Below, in pieces: positions 37,791-47,017 of a DNA stretch of 64,000 bases. Position numbers and translations under genes: made by a program. The notes below the pieces were generated by a model that did not search any database, was not told where the DNA came from, and worked only from the letters and a program-made list of their open reading frames with translations. Position 1 is the first letter of the stretch; the number at the start of each line of letters is the position of its first letter. Location: NCBI RefSeq assembly GCF_001612785.1, contig NZ_BDBC01000019.1:62001-126000 (forward strand), written 5' to 3'. Source of the stretch: Nocardia beijingensis NBRC 16342. GTDB taxonomy: Bacteria > Actinomycetota > Actinomycetes > Mycobacteriales > Mycobacteriaceae.

Positions 37791-38708
37791 ATGAGTGAGA
37801 CAGCGGCGTCCGAGAACACCACCGACCAGCGGCACAGTCCGCTCCGCGTCGCCGTGGTGCAATTCGATCCGCAGGTCGGCGTGGAAAACCTGAAAGCCAA
37901 CGCCGCCGCCGTCCAGGAACGACTGCTGCGCGCGGTCGAGGAGGGGGCGAACCTGGTCGTGCTACCGGAGTTGGCGACGACCGGTTACACCTTCGCCACC
38001 CGGGAAGAGGCCTACGCACACGCCGAGGTCGTGCCGGACGGAGCCACAGTGGCAGGGTGGGTCTCGTTCGCGGCCGAGCACGAGGTGTACCTGGTCGGGT
38101 GCCTCCCGGAGTTGGACGGCGCGCGTCTCTACGACACGGCGGTGCTCGTCGGGCCGGAGGGATTCATCGGCAAGTATCGCAAGACTCATCTGTGGAATGA
38201 GGAAAAGCTGTTCTTCACCCCCGGCGACCTGGGCTATCCGGTGTTCGACACCAAGGTCGGCCGCATCGGTCTGCTGGTGTGCTGGGACATCTGGTTTCCC
38301 GAGACCGCGCGCATCGTCGCGCAACAGGGTGCAGACATCATCTGCATCCCGACCGGCTGGGTGTGGACCCCGCCCCCGCTGTACGACGCCAGTGGCACCT
38401 GCATGGCCGCATATCTGACCATGACCGCTGCTCATGTCAACAACGTGTTCATCGCCACCGCCGACCGGATCGGCACCGAGCGCACATCTGGTTTCATGGG
38501 CAACTCGCTTATCGCAGGCACCAACGGTTGGCCCATCGGACGCATCGCCGGCCCCGATGAGGACACCATCCTCTATGCCGATATCGACGTCGTCCAAGCG
38601 CGGACCGCGCCGATCTGGAATCAGCTCAACGATCTGCATCGTGATCGCCGGACCGACCTGTACGACCAACTGCTCGGCTATCGCGGTGGCCCGGCGCTGC
38701 CCCGGTAG
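37791..38708 (+). CDS. Carbon-nitrogen hydrolase (nitrilase superfamily)
   Basis: A 305-residue nitrilase-superfamily amidohydrolase. The catalytic Glu-Lys-Cys triad is E60 (VVLPELATTGY), K131 (KYRKTHLW) and C164 (LVCWDIWFPE), with E171 close by. The sequence is nearest to the N-carbamoyl or aliphatic amidase branches rather than true nitrilases, but the exact substrate is unclear. A GAAGGA site 7 bases upstream supports the ATG. It is the first gene of a four-gene run behind the LacI-type operator; 10 bases separate its stop from the permease start. Confidence 0.88.
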   Translation: MSETAASENTTDQRHSPLRVAVVQFDPQVGVENLKANAAAVQERLLRAVEEGANLVVLPELATTGYTFATREEAYAHAEVVPDGATVAGWVSFAAEHEVYLVGCLPELDGARLYDTAVLVGPEGFIGKYRKTHLWNEEKLFFTPGDLGYPVFDTKVGRIGLLVCWDIWFPETARIVAQQGADIICIPTGWVWTPPPLYDASGTCMAAYLTMTAAHVNNVFIATADRIGTERTSGFMGNSLIAGTNGWPIGRIAGPDEDTILYADIDVVQARTAPIWNQLNDLHRDRRTDLYDQLLGYRGGPALPR

Positions 38709-38718
38709 GGAGTGGGTC

Positions 38719-39921
38719 ATGGCTATGGCGATCACAACGTGGTGGACGCGACGTGGACCACTTGCCCTGTCCGCCTTCGTCGGCGAACTTGCCGTCGTAG
38801 GTTCGGCGGTCGCGGTGCTCTTGCTCACCGCCCGCGACCACCTGCCCGTCCTGATCGGCGGTTACACCGCCTGGAACGGCTCCTTTCGTCCAGCTCACGC
38901 GGTGGTGGCGTGGATCATCTCCGCGGGCAGCGAACCGACCTTCTATTCTTGTGCGCTCTCGGGCATCGGGCTGATGGCCGGGGGTGCGTTCGCACACTGG
39001 TTGATGGTGCGTAGCGCCCGCGGGCAGGGCTTCACCCAAGCGTGCGGCACCACCGCCTGGCCATGGGTGGTCTCAGCCGCTCTGCTCGGAGTGGTGCTGA
39101 GCAACTTGCTGTGGGGTTGGACGCTGGCCGCCAGCCACACATGGCAGCCATTGTTCGTCCCGTTCGTGTCGGTGTCCCCGACGATCGTGCTCATGTACGG
39201 CCCCAGCCTGCGTACCGTCTTGACCGGGGCCGGACTGGGGGCGCTCACGACCCCACCGTTCGCACTGCTCGGCACGAACTATCTCTGTCCCTGGCTGGCC
39301 CTGCCTCCGGTGGTCGGCGTCACCGGCGGTATGGCCATCGGGGCGCTGATCGCCTTCGGTATCTGCCGAGTGCTGCCGTGGCTACCGCTGCCACTGCACC
39401 TGCGTCAACAGGAACCACCGAAACCGGTTCCTTCGCAAGCAGAGCACAGCATCGGGTGGTCGATGCGGCGCGTACTGGCCGATTTCTCCGAGGCACAGTT
39501 CTTCGGCAGCGAGTGGGCAAGCCTGGGACTCATCGCGGGCGCGGTGGCGGCCTATCTCCTCAACCCCGCGCTGCCGTCCTACGGTTCGGGGCTACTACCG
39601 CACATCCTCGTCGGACAGGTGCTCACAGCTGCCATCGGAGTGGCATTGTGGCATCGACAGTGGTCAGCGCGGCCCTTCTTCCCAACCTTCGTCCCCATCG
39701 TGTCAGTGGCCCCTGCCACGGTCCTGACCTACGGCGGCACGGTCGCCTCCATCATCGCTGGAGCGCTGCTGGGAGCCCTGATCGCCCCGCCATTGGCTGC
39801 CGCTGTATCTCACCGGCTTCCTACCGATTTTCATCCCTTCATAGGCAATGTCGCCTCGATGGCATTCAGCACCGCGCTCATCGTTCCGGCATTGGGGCTG
39901 CTGCCCGGGTTCTCCGCATGA
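38719..39921 (+). CDS. Polytopic membrane protein with internal duplication, probable permease
   Basis: A 400-residue integral membrane protein with about ten hydrophobic segments. I do not recognise its family. The chain has two similar halves: FVPFVSVSPTIVLMYG at residues 146-161, followed by GAGLGALTTPP, and FVPIVSVAPATVLTYG at 324-339, followed by GALLGALIAPP. Such an inverted or parallel repeat is common in transporters. A charged loop (LRQQEPPKPVPSQAEHSI) links the halves. The gene lies between the nitrilase and amidase genes and overlaps the amidase start by 4 bases (ATGA), so it probably imports the pathway substrate (inference). Confidence 0.75.
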   Translation: MAMAITTWWTRRGPLALSAFVGELAVVGSAVAVLLLTARDHLPVLIGGYTAWNGSFRPAHAVVAWIISAGSEPTFYSCALSGIGLMAGGAFAHWLMVRSARGQGFTQACGTTAWPWVVSAALLGVVLSNLLWGWTLAASHTWQPLFVPFVSVSPTIVLMYGPSLRTVLTGAGLGALTTPPFALLGTNYLCPWLALPPVVGVTGGMAIGALIAFGICRVLPWLPLPLHLRQQEPPKPVPSQAEHSIGWSMRRVLADFSEAQFFGSEWASLGLIAGAVAAYLLNPALPSYGSGLLPHILVGQVLTAAIGVALWHRQWSARPFFPTFVPIVSVAPATVLTYGGTVASIIAGALLGALIAPPLAAAVSHRLPTDFHPFIGNVASMAFSTALIVPALGLLPGFSA

Positions 39922-41309
39922 CAGGCTTCATCACCGATTCGCTGCTCGACGGCTATTTCAGCGGCCGATCACTGACCACACTGGGACGAGATCTGCGATC
40001 GGGCCGCACGTCCTCGGCCGCCTTGGTCGAGCACGCCTTGGAATCGATCGCCCGCCTCGATCCGATCGTGAACGCGTTCGTGTCCGTCAGCGCCGACACG
40101 GCACGCGCCGCTGCTCGCGCGGCCGACGCCGAGCTCGGCAGCGGCCTCGATAGAGGCCCGCTGCACGGCATCCCTGTCGCCATCAAAGACATCGTCGACA
40201 TCGTCGGCCAAGTCACCGGTTGCGGCTCGAACGCCCGTCCAGCGCAACCCGCAACGGCGGACGCTGACTGCACCGCGGTGGTGCGGGCCGCAGGTGCGGT
40301 CATCATCGGAAAGACCGTGCTACACGAATTCGCCTACGGTGCGACAGGCGATCGCTCCGCCCAAGGTCCGTCCCGCAACCCGCACGATCCGGGGCGGATC
40401 AGCGGGGGCTCGAGCGGCGGCAGCGCCGTGGCGGTAGCGGCGGGAATGGTTCCGCTGGCCATCGGCACCGACACTGCCGGATCAGTCCGGGTACCGGCTG
40501 CGCTGTGCGGGGTCGTCGGTTTCAAACCGGCCTTCGACGCCATCTCCACTCGTGGCGTGTTTCCGCTCGCACCGACGCTCGATCACGTCGGATTGTTCGC
40601 GCGATCGGTCGAGGATACTGCCACGGCATACCGAATCCTTGCGCGCGCCGATGTCGTTGCCGTCCAGGCGCCGCTGCGGCAGCTGGCCTGGATCGAACCG
40701 GAAGCCCTGGGACCCGTGGACCCACGCGTCGCCGACTGTGCCATAGCTGCCGTGCGGGCCGCGGGGATCTCGGCCACATCGATCGATCTGGGCCACGGCC
40801 CGGGCGACCTGTTCGAGTTGTTCACCACGCTGCAGGCCAGCGAGGTCTACGCGGTGCACGCCGAAGCCCGTGAAACTTACACCCGCACAGTTGATCCGAG
40901 TGTGCTCGCGCGAATCGACCGCGGAGCGGAGATTCCCGCGTGGCGCTACATCCACGCCGGCATCGAGCGAACACGGTTCAGCCATGAGATCGGCGCGCTG
41001 CTCGAGCGTTTCGATGCGCTCGTGCTGCCCACCGCTGGGACTATCGCCACCCGCCTGGGTGAATCCCATCCCGATATCGGTGGCGCTACCTACGAAGTCC
41101 GAGCGGCCCTGCTCGCACTGACCAGCCCGTGGAACTTGACCGGCTCGCCCGCATTGACCATCCCGGTCGGCACAGTCGAGGGTCTACCGACCGGCTTGCA
41201 GATCGTCTGCGCGCCCGGCCGGGAGTCCGTGCTGTGGCAACTGGCCGGGCAGATCGAGGCAGCCATCGTGGGCAAGTCCCATCTCACGCACGTGACCTGC
41301 GACAACTGA
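39918..41309 (+). CDS. Amidase, amidase-signature family
   Basis: A 463-residue amidase-signature hydrolase. The Ser-cisSer-Lys triad is visible: Lys90 (PVAIKDIVD), the glycine- and serine-rich GGSSGGSAVAVAAG loop with the cis-serine at 165 or 166, and Ser189 as nucleophile (GTDTAGSVRVPAA). The C-terminus has the PTAGTIATR and SPWNLTGSPALTIP blocks. It would release ammonia from an amide. Its ATG overlaps the permease stop, so production is coupled. The substrate specificity cannot be read. Confidence 0.92.
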   Translation: MTGFITDSLLDGYFSGRSLTTLGRDLRSGRTSSAALVEHALESIARLDPIVNAFVSVSADTARAAARAADAELGSGLDRGPLHGIPVAIKDIVDIVGQVTGCGSNARPAQPATADADCTAVVRAAGAVIIGKTVLHEFAYGATGDRSAQGPSRNPHDPGRISGGSSGGSAVAVAAGMVPLAIGTDTAGSVRVPAALCGVVGFKPAFDAISTRGVFPLAPTLDHVGLFARSVEDTATAYRILARADVVAVQAPLRQLAWIEPEALGPVDPRVADCAIAAVRAAGISATSIDLGHGPGDLFELFTTLQASEVYAVHAEARETYTRTVDPSVLARIDRGAEIPAWRYIHAGIERTRFSHEIGALLERFDALVLPTAGTIATRLGESHPDIGGATYEVRAALLALTSPWNLTGSPALTIPVGTVEGLPTGLQIVCAPGRESVLWQLAGQIEAAIVGKSHLTHVTCDN

Positions 41310-41405
41310 ATCGAACTGCGGCGCACCGGTCGATGAGGGGCGGTGCGCCGTAGTTCACATCCATCACATCGCTACCGAACTCATCCCTACCGAAACCGCG
41401 GTGCC

Positions 41406-43049
41406 ATGCCTGATTTCCGCTACACCCCGATGCTGCCACAACAACGCGCGGACACCACAAGCTATCGTCGCCTCCAGATCGAAGGCATCGAACCACTAGT
41501 TGTCGACAGTCATGATGCGCTACGGATCCCGCCGCATGCGTTGACCACCTTGGCCTTCGAAGCCTTCAAAGATATCTCGCATCTGCTCCGCACTACTCAC
41601 GTCGAACAGGTCGCGGCCATTCTCGATGATCCACAGGCATCGGCCAATGACCGTTTCGTCGCGACGGAATTGCTGCGCAACGCTCATATCTCCGCCGCAG
41701 GCGTCCTACCGATGTGCCAGGACACCGGGACCGCGATCGTCCACGCTGATCGCGGCAGATTCGCGATCACCGACGGTCATGACGCCGAGCACCTGTCGCG
41801 TGGTATCTACGATGCTTACACGACGCTCGATCTCCGCTACTCGCAGATGGCCCCAACCGGCATTGTCGACGAATACAACACAGGCACGAATCTTCCGGCT
41901 CAGATCGAGATCGCCGCAGAGGGCGAGGACAGCTACGAATTCCTGTTCATGGCCAAAGGCTGTGGCAGCGCCAACAAGAGTTTGCTGTTCCAACAGACGG
42001 CAGCCCTGCTGTCGAGCCGCGACCGGCTGCTCGAGTTCATCGTCGAGCAAGCCGCCGCAATCGGCACCTCGGCCTGCCCGCCTTACCATCTGGCTGTGGT
42101 CATCGGCGGCACCACGGCCGAATACGCGGTCAAAACAGCCAAACTCGCGTCCGCGCACTATCTCGACGACACCGTCACGACACCGTCCGGCGCCGGCTAT
42201 CGTGACATCGAACTCGAGACCGAACTGCTCACCCGCATGCACCTGCTCGGCATCGGAGCCCAATTCGGGGGCAAGTACTTCTGCCACGATGTACGGGTCA
42301 TCCGGCTACCCCGGCACGGCGGGTCGCTACCCATCGCGCTCGCCGTGTCCTGTGCGGCCGATCGTCAAGCACGCGCGCGTATCACCCGTGACGGGGTCTA
42401 TCTCGAACAACTCGAACGAGACCCCGGACGTCTGCTTCCCGACACGCTCCCCGACGAGTTGTCCAGCGACACGATCCACATTGATCTCGACCAGCCCATG
42501 GATGCCATCCGCGCCCAGTTGTCGGGTCACCCGGTCGGCACACGCCTCGCACTCACCGGATCCATGGTCGTCGCGCGCGATCTGGCCCACGCCAGGATCA
42601 AAGCCAGGCTCGACGCCGGGGAACCGATGCCGGCCTACCTGCGGGACCACCCCGTCTACTACGCCGGCCCGGCAAAGAAACCCGAAGGTCTTCCCTCCGG
42701 CTCATTCGGCCCGACCACCGCCGGGCGGATGGACAGCTACGTGGACCAGTTCCAGGCGGCGGGCGGCTCGATGATCATGCTCGCCAAAGGGAATCGCGCC
42801 CCGGCCGTCGCAGACGCCTGCCGCCGATATGGTGGCTTTTATCTCGGCAGCATCGGCGGGCCGGCCGCCCGCCTCGCGCACGATTGCATCACCGACATCG
42901 AATGCCTGGAGTACCCCGAGCTCGGGATGGAAGCCGTACTGCGCATCCAGGTCGAAAACTTCCCCGCGTTCATCGTCATCGACGACCAGGGCAATGACTT
43001 CTACCGAAAAACCAGACTATTGACGCTGGCACCACCACGCCGGACCTAG
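41406..43049 (+). CDS. Fumarate hydratase, class I
   Basis: A 547-residue iron-sulfur fumarase, the usual length of single-chain class I enzymes. The three 4Fe-4S cysteines align with E. coli FumA: Cys104 (LPMCQDTGT), Cys224 (TSACPPYH) and Cys316 (AVSCAADR). Other family parts are [32 protein letters not shown] and [12 protein letters not shown]. Relatives also hydrate mesaconate or tartrate, so the substrate may be a fumarate analogue. It follows the amidase by 96 bases. High-GC actinobacteria normally use class II fumarase (fumC), so this is probably a pathway-specific copy. Confidence 0.94.
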   Translation: MPDFRYTPMLPQQRADTTSYRRLQIEGIEPLVVDSHDALRIPPHALTTLAFEAFKDISHLLRTTHVEQVAAILDDPQASANDRFVATELLRNAHISAAGVLPMCQDTGTAIVHADRGRFAITDGHDAEHLSRGIYDAYTTLDLRYSQMAPTGIVDEYNTGTNLPAQIEIAAEGEDSYEFLFMAKGCGSANKSLLFQQTAALLSSRDRLLEFIVEQAAAIGTSACPPYHLAVVIGGTTAEYAVKTAKLASAHYLDDTVTTPSGAGYRDIELETELLTRMHLLGIGAQFGGKYFCHDVRVIRLPRHGGSLPIALAVSCAADRQARARITRDGVYLEQLERDPGRLLPDTLPDELSSDTIHIDLDQPMDAIRAQLSGHPVGTRLALTGSMVVARDLAHARIKARLDAGEPMPAYLRDHPVYYAGPAKKPEGLPSGSFGPTTAGRMDSYVDQFQAAGGSMIMLAKGNRAPAVADACRRYGGFYLGSIGGPAARLAHDCITDIECLEYPELGMEAVLRIQVENFPAFIVIDDQGNDFYRKTRLLTLAPPRRT

Positions 43050-43071
43050 TTGCCCCCGCCCCAGGCGGCAC

Positions 43072-43992
43072 TCAACTGATCGGCAGTGCGCTCAGGATCG
43101 GGTTGTAGGCCCAGTTCAACATGCGTTCGGCGTCGTCTTTCGCGGCCCGATCGCTGTGGGGTGAGCTGTGCAGGACCACACCGATCAGCGGGATTCCTGC
43201 CCTGACCGTCTCGAAGAGCAGGCACGTTCCGGCGGCGTCGGTGTATCCGGTCTTGATGCCGATCGCGCCGGGATAGTCGCGCAGCAGCGAGTTCGTGGTC
43301 TGCCAGAGGTGAGCGCGGTTGTCCGGGCCGGCTGGCACGTGATGGCTCTGCGCGCTGACGATCTCCCGGAACACCGGAAGGCTCATCGCGCGCAGGCCGA
43401 GGGTTATCAGGTCCGCCGGCGTGGAATAGGTGGAGTGGTCGGTGGGGGCGGGCAGCCCGCTGGGGTCGGTGAAATGCGTTCCCGTCAAACCCATCTGACG
43501 CGCGGTGTCGTTCATTTTGGCGATGAAGCCGTCTTGGCCGGGTCCATAGGCTTCGGCAAGGGTGTAGGCGGCGTCGCAGCCCGACGGCAGCATCATCGCG
43601 TACAGGAGCTGTCGCGCGGTGAGCACTTCGCCGGGGGCCAGGCCCGCGGTGCTTCCGTCGTACTCGGCGTCGTAGGCGATGATCTCCTGCGGCACGGTGA
43701 TGGCCCGGTCCAGGTCGCCGGCCTCGATCACGACCAGCGCCGTCATCACCTTCGTGATGCTGGCCATCGGGACCGGGGTATTCGGCTGTCGCGACCACAA
43801 CACCGTGCCGGTGATTCCGTCTGCCAGCGCCGCTCCCGACGCCTGCACCGCCTCCGGCCCGGACGTCAGCCAAGGCAACTGAATATGGACCTCGCTCGCC
43901 GCCGGGGCAACCGCGACAGCCTGACCGGCTACCACGACCAGCGCCGCGATGACAGCTATCCGCAACAGTTCAGCAACTTTCCGCATCGCCAT
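43072..43992 (-). CDS. D-alanyl-D-alanine carboxypeptidase
   Basis: A 306-residue secreted or membrane-anchored penicillin-binding protein (DacB/PBP5 type) that trims pentapeptide side chains of peptidoglycan. The N-terminal hydrophobic stretch (LLRIAVIAALVVVAGQAVAV) is a signal or anchor. The active-site motifs are S78-I-T-K81, S137-G-C139 in place of the classical S-x-N, and K247-T-G249. The SGCDAA form of the second motif is seen in other actinobacterial members. It is convergent with the fumarase gene and forms the right border of the island. Confidence 0.9.
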   Translation of the reverse strand: MAMRKVAELLRIAVIAALVVVAGQAVAVAPAASEVHIQLPWLTSGPEAVQASGAALADGITGTVLWSRQPNTPVPMASITKVMTALVVIEAGDLDRAITVPQEIIAYDAEYDGSTAGLAPGEVLTARQLLYAMMLPSGCDAAYTLAEAYGPGQDGFIAKMNDTARQMGLTGTHFTDPSGLPAPTDHSTYSTPADLITLGLRAMSLPVFREIVSAQSHHVPAGPDNRAHLWQTTNSLLRDYPGAIGIKTGYTDAAGTCLLFETVRAGIPLIGVVLHSSPHSDRAAKDDAERMLNWAYNPILSALPIS

Positions 43993-44111
43993 ATTGTGCC
44001 TGGCAACACGGAGATCACCGGGATTTCGCCGACCGAATACCGCACCATTCCGATGAAGGCATCCGATTGGCTACTCCAGGCTGTGCTGAGCTGAACACTT
44101 CCCGCGGGCGT

Positions 44112-44330
44112 TCACCCCGGCTGTTCGCCGACCGGGATCAGCGTCGCGGTCAGCACACCGAACGGTTCGTGGCCGTCGAGTTCGGGTTCGGCCGCGACGA
44201 GGGCGAACGCACCGACGACTTCGAGCACGCGGAACACCCACCTACTGCCGGGAACCAGCCGCACCCGGTCACCGACATGCACGCCCATACCGAGCAGACT
44301 ATTCTCCTCACCAACCCGGGGAATAGGCAT
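44112..44330 (-). CDS. Small hypothetical protein downstream of WYL regulator
   Basis: A 72-residue protein without a recognised domain. The stretch HVGDRVRLVPGSRWVFRVLEVVGAF followed by HEPFGVLTATLIPVGEQPG looks like a small SH3-like or beta-barrel fold. The ATG at 44330 lies 6 bases after the WYL regulator stop, with an AAAGG site in the regulator's 3' end, so the two are probably cotranscribed. Confidence 0.5.
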   Translation of the reverse strand: MPIPRVGEENSLLGMGVHVGDRVRLVPGSRWVFRVLEVVGAFALVAAEPELDGHEPFGVLTATLIPVGEQPG

Positions 44331-44336
44331 ACCCGG

Positions 44337-45323
44337 TCACCTTTTCCGGGACGTCCTGTTCGCCGCGTCGGTGTAGCGGCGGGCCAGGTGCGCGAAAGCG
44401 GCCGTGAGCTCGGGCGGCCCGATGACTTCGATGTCCGCGTCGAACCTGCCGAGACCGCTTGCGAGCGCGGGCCATGACCACGAGCCGAGGACGACCCGGC
44501 AACGGTCGGGACCGAGGGACTCGACCACCCCATCCTGCAGGAAGGGAGCGACCTCGGTGGCGGGGCGGTACAGGATCACCGCCCCGCGGCACGGCCAGTC
44601 GCCGGTCCCGTCCGAACCGCGGAATCTACTGGTCACGAAGGTCGCCACATCATCGGCGGGCAGTTCACGGGGAGTGAAGCGGGGACCGGTGGGAGTGCGC
44701 GGAGCGATCCGGTCGGCGCGGAACGTCCGCCAGTCGTCCCGGTCGAGGTCCCAGGCCACGAGATACCAGCGCCCCGCCCAGGTGACGAGGTGATGGGGCT
44801 GCACTCGACGCGGCGGGCGCTCGACGGCATCCGGTGGGGAGGCGTAGTCGAAACGCAGCACTTCGCGGGCGGCGACGGCGGCCGCGATCACGGTGAGAAC
44901 CTCCGTGCCGACCTCGGCTTCGGACCGGTCCGAAGCCGGTGCGACGGCGGTGATGCGCAGGGTGTCCATGCGATGGCGCAGTCGCGCGGGCATGACCTGA
45001 CGGACCGTGTGCAACGCGCGCGCCGCGGCCTCTTCCAGACCGGCGCCTGCGGTGGTGGCGATCTGTAGCGCGACGGCGAGGGCGACCGCCTGCTCGTCGT
45101 CGAACAACAGCGGCGGCAGGCGGGTACCCGTGCCGAGTCGGTATCCCCCGTCCGGGCCCTTGGTGGTGACGATGGCATAGCCGAGTTCACGCAGCCGGTC
45201 GACATCACGGCGCACCGTCCGCGGGCTGACCTCCAGTCGTTGCGCCAACAGCGTTCCCGGCCAGTCCCGGCGCGCTTGCAGCAGGGACAGCAGCGCCAGC
45301 AGTCGAGCGGATGTCTTCGGCAT
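44337..45323 (-). CDS. WYL-domain transcriptional regulator (YafY type)
   Basis: A 328-residue regulator. The N-terminal winged helix-turn-helix is LLALLSLLQARRDWPGTLLAQRLEVSPRTVRRDVDRLRELGY, of the DeoR/HTH_11 type. The middle section has a WYL domain (RVQPHHLVTWAGRWYLVAWDLDRDDWRTFRADRI), and the C-terminal WCX-like region follows. WYL proteins sense ligands or nucleic acids. It is divergent from a VOC-family gene; such pairs are common in actinobacteria and the regulator probably controls that gene. Confidence 0.92.
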   Translation of the reverse strand: MPKTSARLLALLSLLQARRDWPGTLLAQRLEVSPRTVRRDVDRLRELGYAIVTTKGPDGGYRLGTGTRLPPLLFDDEQAVALAVALQIATTAGAGLEEAAARALHTVRQVMPARLRHRMDTLRITAVAPASDRSEAEVGTEVLTVIAAAVAAREVLRFDYASPPDAVERPPRRVQPHHLVTWAGRWYLVAWDLDRDDWRTFRADRIAPRTPTGPRFTPRELPADDVATFVTSRFRGSDGTGDWPCRGAVILYRPATEVAPFLQDGVVESLGPDRCRVVLGSWSWPALASGLGRFDADIEVIGPPELTAAFAHLARRYTDAANRTSRKR

Positions 45324-45341
45324 GATCGCATCGTGCCCGAA

Positions 45342-45366
45342 GTAGCGGACACAACCTGGCCACTAC
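45342..45366. promoter_or_regulatory. Inverted repeat between WYL regulator and VOC gene
   Basis: GTAGCGG (45342-45348) and CCACTAC (45360-45366) form an inverted repeat with one mismatch and an 11-base spacer. It lies in the 92-base divergent spacer and is a candidate operator for the WYL regulator. Confidence 0.45.
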
Positions 45367-45415
45367 TCTTGCGAGGGTTGCTCACGTCAGCCGATCAGCA
45401 GAATCAGGAGCAACC

Positions 45416-45838
45416 ATGTCCCTCACGACCACCACCCACCTGAACTTCCGCGGTGACGCCCGCGCGGCGCTGGAGTTCTATCGCTCCGTTTTCGGCGGCC
45501 ACCTCGCCGTCGTCACCTACAGCGACGCCGGGAATGTCCAGGACGCGCCCGAGGCGCACCAGATCATGTGGGGAGAAGTCCGCGCGGACAACGGTTTCCA
45601 CGTCATGGCCTACGACGTGCCCGCGGCGATGGGCTACGACCAGGGCGAGAACGCGTTCTTCGTCTCGGTGCGCGGCGCGACCGTCGAAGAGGTATCCGGC
45701 TATTGGAAGGAACTCACCGCGGGGGCGACCATCGTGGTCCCGATGGGCCCGGCGAACTGGGCGCCCGCCTACGGGATGCTGCGTGACCGTTTCGGTGTCG
45801 TGTGGGTCCTCGACGTCGTCAGCGAATACAACGGGTAA
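45416..45838 (+). CDS. VOC family protein, PhnB-like
   Basis: A 140-residue protein of the vicinal-oxygen-chelate / PhnB-like fold. It starts THLNFRGDARAALEFYRSVFGG, the typical first beta-alpha-beta unit, and ends with MLRDRFGVVWVLDVV, the last metal-proximal strand. In this group a glyoxalase-like metal site may or may not be active. AGGAGC lies 8 bases upstream of the ATG. It is divergent from the WYL regulator. Confidence 0.9.
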   Translation: MSLTTTTHLNFRGDARAALEFYRSVFGGHLAVVTYSDAGNVQDAPEAHQIMWGEVRADNGFHVMAYDVPAAMGYDQGENAFFVSVRGATVEEVSGYWKELTAGATIVVPMGPANWAPAYGMLRDRFGVVWVLDVVSEYNG

Positions 45839-45936
45839 CCCGGTGCGTCGCCGGGGGCGGCGGGCGCTGCCGCCCCCGTGGCACGCATCCGCGCTGGTTT
45901 CCTGTCGTGTCGGATGTCGTCGTTAATCTGCCGGGC

Positions 45937-46611
45937 ATGGTCAACCCCGATACGGCACTGCGCCGCCTGCTGCGCGAAACAGGAAAACTGCTTCAGCCGT
46001 ATGGGTTCCACGGCGCCGAGCCCACTTGGACCCGAGTCGAGGCGCGCGGTGTCGCCTCCGTCGGCCGCACCCGCGTCACCCGCACGTGGATCGATGGACA
46101 ACAGGTCCTCGGCTTCGGATTGACCTTGCATGCCACCCCCATCGCGTGGTGGGAGTTCTGCAACTGGCGCGACACCCGGCGGGGCCTGCCCCACGTGCCG
46201 CTGGAATCGGCCACCGGCCCGGACCTGATCGACAACCGGTCCCTGGCCGACGAACTGACCGCGCCGTGGACCCTGCGGGTCGACCCGGATCAGCCCGGCA
46301 GCCACGCGCTGCAATCCGATATCGACACCATTCGCAGCCAGCTTCCCCGCCGCGTCCACGCCTACGCCCGCAGAGCGCTACGACTGCTGGAAACCGATCA
46401 CTACCTGGACGAACTGTCCGAGCGATCCGATCAGGGAGTCCGGACCCAGGAAGCGATCATCGTCCTGCTCGCCGACCGAGGAGCGGGGCCGCGCCTCGAC
46501 GAGGCCGTACACCGCTTCCGACAGTGCATCGCGGGATCGGCGTACCCGGAAGACGCCATCACTTACGCCCGCACCCGAACAGCGGTCGGCGAAATCCTCC
46601 GCGAGCATTGA
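45937..46611 (+). CDS. Hypothetical protein, DUF4304-like
   Basis: A 224-residue soluble protein. The start MVNPDTALRRLLRETGKLLQPYGFHG and the ATPIAWWEFCNWRDTRRGLP region resemble the DUF4304 group, which is of unknown function. The C-terminal half is helical (RRVHAYARRALRLLETDHYLDEL). The GTG at 45907 is an alternative start. It lies 98 bases after the VOC gene in the same direction. No function can be assigned. Confidence 0.55.
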   Translation: MVNPDTALRRLLRETGKLLQPYGFHGAEPTWTRVEARGVASVGRTRVTRTWIDGQQVLGFGLTLHATPIAWWEFCNWRDTRRGLPHVPLESATGPDLIDNRSLADELTAPWTLRVDPDQPGSHALQSDIDTIRSQLPRRVHAYARRALRLLETDHYLDELSERSDQGVRTQEAIIVLLADRGAGPRLDEAVHRFRQCIAGSAYPEDAITYARTRTAVGEILREH

Positions 46612-46831
46612 CGTTCCGGTCCCGCACCGGTGCACGATCATTCCCGCGATCCGCATGGGCCGAGTGGCCTCGCGGCGCGCCTGTGAGTCGACGGAGGTTG
46701 TCGATCAGCGGCGTGCCGATCGGTTGTCCGGTCACGGCCTCCCCACCCGCACCATCCGGGCGGAACCGGAACGTGTGGAACATGCGTCGCACCCCGCGCG
46801 TGAAAACGACGACGGTGGGTAGGCCGGGAAC

Positions 46832-46978
46832 GTGACCGAACCCGGAAACAAGAACGCACCCGAACTGGGCGACCCGACCGATACCACCCACCCTGACGAC
46901 CTGGATCTCGAAACCGGCGAAACCCCGGAGAACGAGGACGTCGACGAGGCGGCGGGCGCCGTCGAACCGCCCGACTGA
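46832..46978 (+). CDS. Small acidic protein, 48 residues
   Basis: A GTG start at 46832 opens a 48-residue protein that is rich in Asp, Glu, Pro and Thr (LGDPTDTTHPDD, TGETPENEDVDEAAGAVE). Its codons follow the high third-position GC of real genes here. It lies 39 bases upstream of the epimerase gene. It looks disordered and resembles small acidic hypothetical proteins of Nocardia. Function unknown. Confidence 0.55.
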   Translation: MTEPGNKNAPELGDPTDTTHPDDLDLETGETPENEDVDEAAGAVEPPD

Positions 46979-47017
46979 ACACCGTTTCGCCCACCGCGGC
47001 CGGGGAATTCCGGCCGC

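Noticed and set aside
46680..46845. Minus-strand fragment with VVVFTRGVRRMFHTFRF, weakly like a DUF899 C-terminus
   Set aside because: The resemblance is short and the conserved core of the family is missing; it may be chance.
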